From AC-69 sp963751665 (GTDB lineage: Bacteria; Actinomycetota; UBA4738; HRBIN12), in contig CAVVVF010000009.1 in the NCBI GenBank assembly GCA_963751665.1, forward strand, positions 62,001 to 126,000: a stretch of 64,000 bases of DNA, given 5' to 3'. Within the stretch, counting starts at the first letter, position 1; every line of letters starts with the position of its first letter. The notes beneath the pieces were generated by a model. That model saw only the letters and a list, made by a program, of their open reading frames with translations. It did not search any database and had not been told where the DNA came from. Of the stretch, positions 58,029 through 64,000 are shown piece after piece. Position numbers and translations under genes: made by a program.

Positions 58029-58715
58029 GCTGGAGTTGGGCCAGGCCCTTCGGCGAGGTTGCGGGCGGCGGCGACCTGCTCCGCGATCCGTGTCATCACG
58101 AGCGTCGTGAAGGCCTGGATGTCGTCGAGGGACGAGGGGTCGCCCTTCGGCTCGATGGGCGGGCCGAACGTGAGGGCCACCGACGGTCGGAGCGGCCGGC
58201 GGAAGGTCAGCCCGGTCCGGGGCCACCGGACCTGAGTCCCCCAGATGCCGACCGGGATGACCGGCGCGCCGGCGGCGAGCGCGATGCGGGCCACGCCCGT
58301 CCGTCCACGAAGGAGCGGGGCGCCCGGACGCGGGTTCACCGTCCCCTCGGGGAAGATCCCGGCGATGGCCCCGGTCTGAACGGTGGCAACCGCCTCGTCC
58401 AATGCGCCGGAATCGCCCATCCCCCGGCGGATGGGGATCTGCTTGAACCTCCGGAGCCAGAACCCGTGGAACCGCTTGTCGAAGAACTCCGCCGCCACGA
58501 GGTACCTGGTGGGGCGACCTCGCTGGGCCACCAGGTACGCGAGCAGGATGCCGTCGAGGGCACTCACATGGTTCGCCGCCAGGATGGCCGGGCCGCTTCG
58601 AGGGATCCGTTCGACGACCTGCCGACCGGATCCGGAAGAGGAGCCGGAGCGCCGGCCCGACGATGGCGAGCCCGGCCCGCCACCACCCGTTCAGCTCTGG
58701 CTCGGACCCCGGCAC
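58025..58715 (-). CDS. plsC: 1-acylglycerol-3-phosphate acyltransferase, PlsC type (one frameshift)
   Basis: Adds the second acyl chain in phospholipid synthesis. After a frame switch near 58620 the conserved blocks read AILAANHVSALDGIL (the H-x4-D catalytic motif) and GIFPEGTVNPRPG, with PVIPVGIWG following. GTG 58715 gives MPGSEPELNGWW, but this start lies inside a 19-bp hairpin shared with the end of amtB, so a start further in cannot be excluded. Minus strand, 35 nt after amtB. Confidence 0.85.
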
Positions 58716-58746
58716 GGCCGGATGCTACCGGCCGTGCCGGGGTCCG
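58703..58746 (-). terminator. Long GC hairpin between amtB and plsC
   Basis: A perfect 19-bp inverted repeat (58703-58721 with 58728-58746) around the loop ATGCTA. On the minus strand it begins 4 nt after the amtB stop and contains the proposed plsC GTG (58715-58713). It is not followed by a T-run, so it is either a U-less terminator or a translation-controlling hairpin. Confidence 0.6.
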
Positions 58747-58750
58747 CGCC

Positions 58751-60136
58751 CTACTCGCTTCCCGTCCGGGCGACCTCGCCGTTCCCGGCCCGGGAGAGCT
58801 CCAGGACCCGGCGAGCCGTCTCCAGGAAGATGACCTCGGGGATCTCGATCTCTCGGTCGCCGTCCCGGATCACGTAGGTGCCCTCGCCGGCAGCGCCGAC
58901 CGGCGTGGCCACGCGCTCGGTCCAGGCGTAGGCGGCCTCGCCGTGCTGCGACAGGTCGAGCCCGACCTCCTCGTCGTCCTCGCTCGCGCGAAGGCCGACC
59001 AGCAGGTCGGTGACCTTCAGGATCAGCCACGTCGCGGCGAACGAGAAGACCAGCGTCACGCCGACGGCCACCGCCTGCCTGCCGAGCTGCGCGATGCCGC
59101 CCGCGGCACCCGCGGGGTTGATGGCCAGGCTGGCGAACACCCCGGTCAGGAGCGCTCCGAGGATCCCTCCGACCATGTGCACGCCGACCACGTCGAGCGA
59201 GTCGTCGTAGCCGAGCCGCGACTTCAGGCCGACCGCGACGTAGCACACCGCCCCTGCCGCCAGGCCGATTGCGATCGCAGGCAGCGGGCCCACGTAGCCG
59301 GAGGCGGGGGTGATGGCCACGAGCCCCGCCACGGCGCCGGTGGCCGCGCCGATCGTGGTGGCCTTGCCGTGCTGGAGCCACTCGGGGATCAGCCACCCGA
59401 GCACCGCCGCGGCCGCGCCGAGCTGCGTGGCCACGAACGCGCTGCTGGCCAGGCCGCCGGCGGCCAGGGCGCTCCCCGCGTTGAACCCGAACCATCCGAA
59501 CCACAGGATGCCGGCGCCGAGGATCACCATCGGCACGTTGTGGGGGACGAAGGCCCTCGATCCGTGCCCCCGTCGCTTCCCCAGGTACAGGATCGCGGCC
59601 AGCGCGGCGACGCCCGCGTTGATGTGCACAACCGTTCCGCCTGCGAAGTCGATGGCCCCCACCCCGTTCGCTCCCAGGAACCCCCCGCCCCATACCCAAT
59701 GCGCGAGCGGCGCGTACACCAGCACCGACCACAGAACCAGGAACAGCAGGTACCCGGAGAACTTCATGCGCTCGGCGAACGCTCCGGTGATGAGGGCCGG
59801 CGTGATGATGGCGAACATCAGCTGGAACGCCATGAACGCGCTGGCCGGCACGGTGGGGGCGAGCGCGCTCGGCTCGGCGCCTACGCCGTTCAGTCCCAGG
59901 AAGTTCAGTCCACCGATGACCAGCCCGCGGTCCGGCCCGAAGGCCAGCGTGTACCCCACCAGGACCCAGACCACGGAGACCACGGACAGGGCCACGAACG
60001 ACTGCATCACGATGCCAAGCACGTTCTTGGCCCGAACCAAGCCCCCGTAGAACAGCGCGAGGCCCGGGGTCATGAACATGACCAGCGCCGCGGCGGCCAG
60101 CAGCCACGCGGTATCGCCAGGAACGACCTTCGGCAC
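58751..60136 (-). CDS. amtB: Ammonium transporter
   Basis: Intact, 461 aa from GTG 60136, eleven hydrophobic helices. The pore histidines are His171 in GGTVVHINAG and a second in VVGVHMVGGILG near residue 320. The usual C-terminal tail signature EVGLDLSQHGEAAY is extended by about 50 residues (RVATPVGAAGEGTYVIRDGD ending VARTGSE), longer than E. coli AmtB. No glnK or glnD gene follows. A GlnR-like array lies just upstream, indicating nitrogen control. Confidence 0.94.
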   Translation of the reverse strand: MPKVVPGDTAWLLAAAALVMFMTPGLALFYGGLVRAKNVLGIVMQSFVALSVVSVVWVLVGYTLAFGPDRGLVIGGLNFLGLNGVGAEPSALAPTVPASAFMAFQLMFAIITPALITGAFAERMKFSGYLLFLVLWSVLVYAPLAHWVWGGGFLGANGVGAIDFAGGTVVHINAGVAALAAILYLGKRRGHGSRAFVPHNVPMVILGAGILWFGWFGFNAGSALAAGGLASSAFVATQLGAAAAVLGWLIPEWLQHGKATTIGAATGAVAGLVAITPASGYVGPLPAIAIGLAAGAVCYVAVGLKSRLGYDDSLDVVGVHMVGGILGALLTGVFASLAINPAGAAGGIAQLGRQAVAVGVTLVFSFAATWLILKVTDLLVGLRASEDDEEVGLDLSQHGEAAYAWTERVATPVGAAGEGTYVIRDGDREIEIPEVIFLETARRVLELSRAGNGEVARTGSE

Positions 60137-60166
60137 GGCACACCCCCTTTTGACCGGTTCTCCGGA

Positions 60167-60220
60167 GTTATAGGCGGTGGCTGTTTCGCCGCAATATCCG
60201 ACGTGTTTCGAGTGCGTTAA
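60167..60220 (-). promoter_or_regulatory. GlnR-like operator array and -10 of amtB
   Basis: Read on the minus strand from 60220: TTAAC, 6 nt, GAAAC, 6 nt, GATAT, 6 nt, GAAAC (ending 60183). This matches the actinobacterial GlnR pattern gTnAc-n6-GaAAc repeated twice, with both b-boxes perfect. TATAAC (60172-60167), a good -10, follows 10 nt after the array, about 30 nt before the start codon. Confidence 0.7.
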
Positions 60221-60264
60221 CGATGCCAGGCCCGGCCTCGAACCCCCGCCCACCGGCGCGCTCC

Positions 60265-60270
60265 TATACT
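60265..60270 (+). promoter_or_regulatory. -10 box before M20 peptidase gene, leaderless type
   Basis: TATACT ends 7 nt before GTG 60278 and no ribosome site lies between them. No clear -35. Confidence 0.45.
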
Positions 60271-60277
60271 TCGGCCC

Positions 60278-61451
60278 GTGGACCCCCAGGAGCTCCAGCG
60301 GATCGCCGCGCGCCGGTACGAGGACTTCCTCGAGGACCTCCGCGCCATGGTGAACGTGGACTGCGGCTCGTACACGCCGGAGGGCGTGAACGAGATCGCC
60401 GACCTGTGCCAGGCGCGGTTCGAGGCCGGCGGATGGAAGGTGGAGCGGATCCCGCACGCGCCGAGCGGCGGCGAGCCGCAGCTCGGCGACCTCGTGATCG
60501 GACGGCTCGACGGGGGAGGCGGTCCGCGCGTCCTGATGATCGGCCACACCGACACCGTCTTCGAGCCGGGAACGGCGGCCGAACGCCCCTTCCAGATCGA
60601 GGGCGACCGTGCGACGGGCCCCGGCGTCTCCGACATGAAGGGCGGCCTGCTCACCGGGTTCTTCGCGGTGGAGGTCCTTCGGGAGGCCGGGTTCGACGGG
60701 TTCGGCTCCATCACCTACATCTGCAACCCCGACGAGGAGATCGGCTCGCCCTTCTCCCGCTCGCACATCCAGCAGGCGGCCACGGACGCGGACGCCGCGT
60801 TCGTCCTGGAGGGCGCGCGGGAGAACGGGGACATCGTGTCGGCCCGAAAGGGGGTCTCGGACTTCCGGATCGAGATCCTCGGGCCGGGCCGCCCACGCCG
60901 GCGTCGAGCCGGAACGGGGACGAAGCGCGATCCTGGAGGCCGCCCACGAGGTCATCGCGCTGCACGAGCTGAACGGCCGGTGGCCCGGCGTCACCGTCAA
61001 CGCCGGCGTGATCGAGGGTGGGACCAGGCCGAACGTCGTCGCCGAACGGTGCGTCCTGCACGTCGACGTCCGCTCCCCGCACGAGGACACGCTCGCGGCC
61101 GCCGAGGCCGAGGTGCGGCGGATCGCGAACGCCACCACCGTCCCGGACGTACGAGTGAACGTGGACGGCGGAGGGTGGCACCGGCCGATGGAGAAGAGCG
61201 AGGCCGGGGCCCGGCTCGCGGAGCTGGCCATCGGGGTGGCGAAGGACCTCGGGTTCGAGCTGCGCGACGCGGCGACCGGCGGCGCCTCCGACGCCAACAC
61301 CACGTCGGCGGCGGGCGTCCCGACCCTGGACGGCCTGGGCCCGGTGGGCGGCGACGACCACGGACCGAGGGAGTGGATCGACCTCACGAGCGTGGTTCCT
61401 CGTATCTCGCTCCTGGCAGGGATAATCTCCAGGCTCGGCACGCTTCCCTAG
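60278..61451 (+). CDS. M20-family metallopeptidase, carboxypeptidase G2-like (frameshifted)
   Basis: Two-zinc exopeptidase of about 390 aa. Metal ligands: His in MIGHTDTVF, Asp in GPGVSDMKGG, Glu pair in NPDEEIGS, and His near the end (GGDDHGPREW). The dimerisation domain lies in the middle. A base insertion near 60890 moves the frame; after it AHAGVEPERGRSAILEA is seen. The subgroup releases C-terminal glutamate from peptides or folates, which would suit a genome handling gamma-glutamyl and peptide substrates; the real substrate is unknown. Confidence 0.88.
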
Positions 61452-61463
61452 GGGGCTCCACCG

Positions 61464-61946
61464 ATGGACATCTCCACCGTCCGGTTCGAGAAGCCGGAGG
61501 AGCTGAACTTCATCCTCGGGCAGTCGCACTTCATCAAGACCGTGGAGGACCTCCACGAGGCGCTCGTGCAGTCGTCGCCCTCGCTCAAGTTCGGCATCGC
61601 GTTCTGCGAATCGAGCGGCCCGAGGCTGGTGCGGTGGAGCGGCAACGACCAGGAGCTGATCGACCTGGCGGTGAAGAACGCGAAGGCCATCGGGGCCGGC
61701 CATGCGTTCGTGGTCCTGCTGAAGGACGGGTTCCCCATCAGCGTGCTGAACGCCATCAAGTCGCTCCCCGAGGTGTGCACCGTGTACTGCGCCACGGCCA
61801 ACCCCGTGGAGGTTGTCGTGGGGGAGACCGAGCAGGGCCGCGGGATCCTCGGCGTGATCGACGGGGGCTCGCCGCTCGGCGTGGAGAACGAGGACGACAT
61901 CGGTGAGCGCAAGGCGATGCTGCGTCGGTTCGGGTACAAGCTGTGA
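61464..61946 (+). CDS. Adenosine-specific kinase (DUF355 family)
   Basis: Intact, 160 aa, matching the length of the archaeal-type adenosine-specific kinase family. FGIAFCESSGPRLVRWSGND and GHAFVVLLKDGFPISVLNAIK (in parts) followed by VCTVYCATANPVEVVV and the glycine-rich RGILGVIDGGSPLG are the conserved blocks. It phosphorylates adenosine in characterised archaeal members. Starts 12 nt after the M20 stop; likely one operon with the kinase downstream. Confidence 0.88.
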   Translation: MDISTVRFEKPEELNFILGQSHFIKTVEDLHEALVQSSPSLKFGIAFCESSGPRLVRWSGNDQELIDLAVKNAKAIGAGHAFVVLLKDGFPISVLNAIKSLPEVCTVYCATANPVEVVVGETEQGRGILGVIDGGSPLGVENEDDIGERKAMLRRFGYKL

Positions 61947-61953
61947 GCGCGAC

Positions 61954-62628
61954 GTGAGCAGGCCCCAGCGGCGATCGATCCTGGCCCGGCTGGAGGAGGC
62001 CCAGGAGGAGGAGCGCCGCCGGATCGCCGCCGACCTGCACGACGACTCGATCCAGGTGATCACGGCGGCCGACCTTCGCCTCGCCGCGCTCGACCGGATG
62101 CTGGAGGATCCCGCCCTCAAGCGCGAGGTGGCCGAGATCCACCAGACCCTCCAGCTCGCGGTGGACCGGCTCCGCAAGCTCCTGTTCGAGCTGCTCCCTC
62201 CGGCCTTCGACCGGGAGGGATTGTCCACGGCGCTGGAGACCTACATCGCCCACCGCGAGCCTGGCCTCGCGTTCGGCGTGAAGGACGAGCTGGACGGCGA
62301 ACCACCGGAGGAGGTCCGGCGGACGCTGTTCCGGATGGGCCAGGAGGCCATCAACAACGCCCTGAAGCATGCCGGCGCGGCGCGCCTCGACGTGGTGCTC
62401 TCCTCCCAGGACGGTGGGATCAGGCTCCTGGTGGCCGACGACGGCCATGGCTTCGACATCGATGAGCTGGGGAAGCCGGCCCCCGGCCACATCGGACTGC
62501 CCACCATGGTGGAGCGAGCGGCGCTGGCCGGAGGATGGTGCCGGATAGACAGCAAGCCCGGCGGCGGCACCACAGTGGAGACCTGGCTCCCGGCGAGCGC
62601 CGGAACTTCGGGCGAGCAACCCGTGTAG
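61954..62628 (+). CDS. Small sensor histidine kinase, NarX/DesK type
   Basis: Intact, 224 aa from GTG 61954. HisKA_3 dimerisation domain with the phospho-acceptor His29 in RRRIAADLHDDSIQ, then a HATPase domain (N box QEAINNALKHAG, G1 ADDGHGFD, GHIGLPTMVERAALAGG). No membrane segment, PAS or GAF sensor is present, so it is a cytosolic kinase whose input comes from a partner. No response-regulator gene is adjacent, making it an orphan here. It starts 7 nt after the adenosine-kinase stop. Confidence 0.9.
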   Translation: MSRPQRRSILARLEEAQEEERRRIAADLHDDSIQVITAADLRLAALDRMLEDPALKREVAEIHQTLQLAVDRLRKLLFELLPPAFDREGLSTALETYIAHREPGLAFGVKDELDGEPPEEVRRTLFRMGQEAINNALKHAGAARLDVVLSSQDGGIRLLVADDGHGFDIDELGKPAPGHIGLPTMVERAALAGGWCRIDSKPGGGTTVETWLPASAGTSGEQPV

Positions 62629-62640
62629 CGAAGCCCGCGG

Positions 62641-63831
<1,191 letters not shown>

Positions 63832-63834
63832 GCC

Positions 63835-64000
63835 TCAATCCTCCCTCGTGGCGGCGCTCAGGGTCCGCGACAGACGCTCGTGGGTCAAGACAGTCCGGAG
63901 CCGGGCCTTGGAGGCCTCCGGCGCGTCCATCCTGTCCAACCCCAGGAGGGCGGCCCCGGCCACCGGTGGCGCGGACAGCACGGTGACGCGAACGTCGGGA
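63835..64000 (-). CDS. C-terminal end of a BadF/BadG-type (N-acetylglucosamine-kinase-like) protein, partial
   Basis: Only the last 55 codons are in the window; the gene continues past the right edge. The visible sequence VTVLSAPPVAGAALLGLDRM followed by a charged tail (EASKARLRTVLTHERLS) resembles the end of the ASKHA-fold sugar kinases (BadF/BadG/BcrA/BcrD), where P-V-x-G-A-A-L-L-G is conserved. Its stop lies 3 bp before the UgpC-type ATPase start, suggesting a sugar-use operon. Identification is tentative. Confidence 0.5.
   Translation of the reverse strand, partial: PDVRVTVLSAPPVAGAALLGLDRMDAPEASKARLRTVLTHERLSRTLSAATRED

Noticed and set aside
58751..61441. An 896-codon minus frame with about 435 residues before AmtB
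   Set aside because: The extra part is antisense to the M20 peptidase and low in complexity; AmtB homology begins exactly at GTG 60136.

Overview
The window is very G+C-rich (about 70% by eye) and densely coded on both strands. No gap between genes exceeds 300 bases. I saw no rRNA, tRNA, CRISPR array, insertion sequence or phage gene. The gene content (Rieske protein, ECF42-type sigma factor with a DGPF partner, DUF2236/MpaB protein, DUF4349, MutY without a NUDIX domain), a GlnR-like promoter array and many -10 boxes lying 7-10 nt before start codons point to an uncultured, deep-branching member of the Actinomycetota; this is inference, and another high-GC phylum is not excluded. About 25 genes are broken by single-base frameshifts while their protein homology continues in the next frame. 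Most of the shifts I could resolve are one-base insertions beside G/C runs. I treat these as probable long-read consensus errors and annotate such genes over their full extent.

Layout. 1-3.8 kb: end of a VWA protein, a methyltransferase and a CaiB-type CoA-transferase. 3.8-9.8 kb: an oligopeptide ABC importer (binding protein, two permeases, two ATPases) on the minus strand. 10-16.6 kb: a translationally coupled minus-strand operon of amino-acid/polyamine permease, glutamine-synthetase-like ligase, glutamine amidotransferase, gamma-glutamyl-GABA hydrolase, C45 acyltransferase/hydrolase and creatininase, read here as a gamma-glutamyl route for amine catabolism. 16.7-18.8 kb: an SDR oxidoreductase, then an A/T-richer fic gene behind a four-half-site operator. 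18.9-34 kb: housekeeping and redox genes (greA, CDP-alcohol transferase, fpg, Rieske, zwf, animal-type haem peroxidase, trpB2, ECF42/DGPF pair, glutaryl-CoA dehydrogenase, mutY, DUF4349, ArsR/SRPBCC pair).

35-46.3 kb is the most unusual region. A Zur-type zinc importer operon (znuA-znuC-znuB-zur) with a leaderless, operator-overlapped promoter converges on a minus-strand operon for a UPF0718 permease and its TIGR03943 partner. The first gene of that operon is an alkaline-phosphatase-superfamily protein. It is divergent from a second such gene, and both appear circularly permuted: the C-terminal module of the normal fold lies at the N terminus. One copy keeps the metal ligands and the other has lost them. 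The intact copy is followed by a polytopic glycosyltransferase-like module that runs in frame into an MFS transporter module.

46-64 kb: assorted hydrolases, an AlaX homologue lacking a zinc cysteine, DMT exporter, HAD phosphatase, truncated haemoglobin, RidA-like protein, a MoaD-beta-propeller fusion, a principal-type sigma factor with a strong terminator, an acyltransferase, amtB behind a GlnR-like array, an M20 peptidase, adenosine-specific kinase, a small histidine kinase, a UgpC/MsmK ATPase and the end of a sugar-kinase-like gene.
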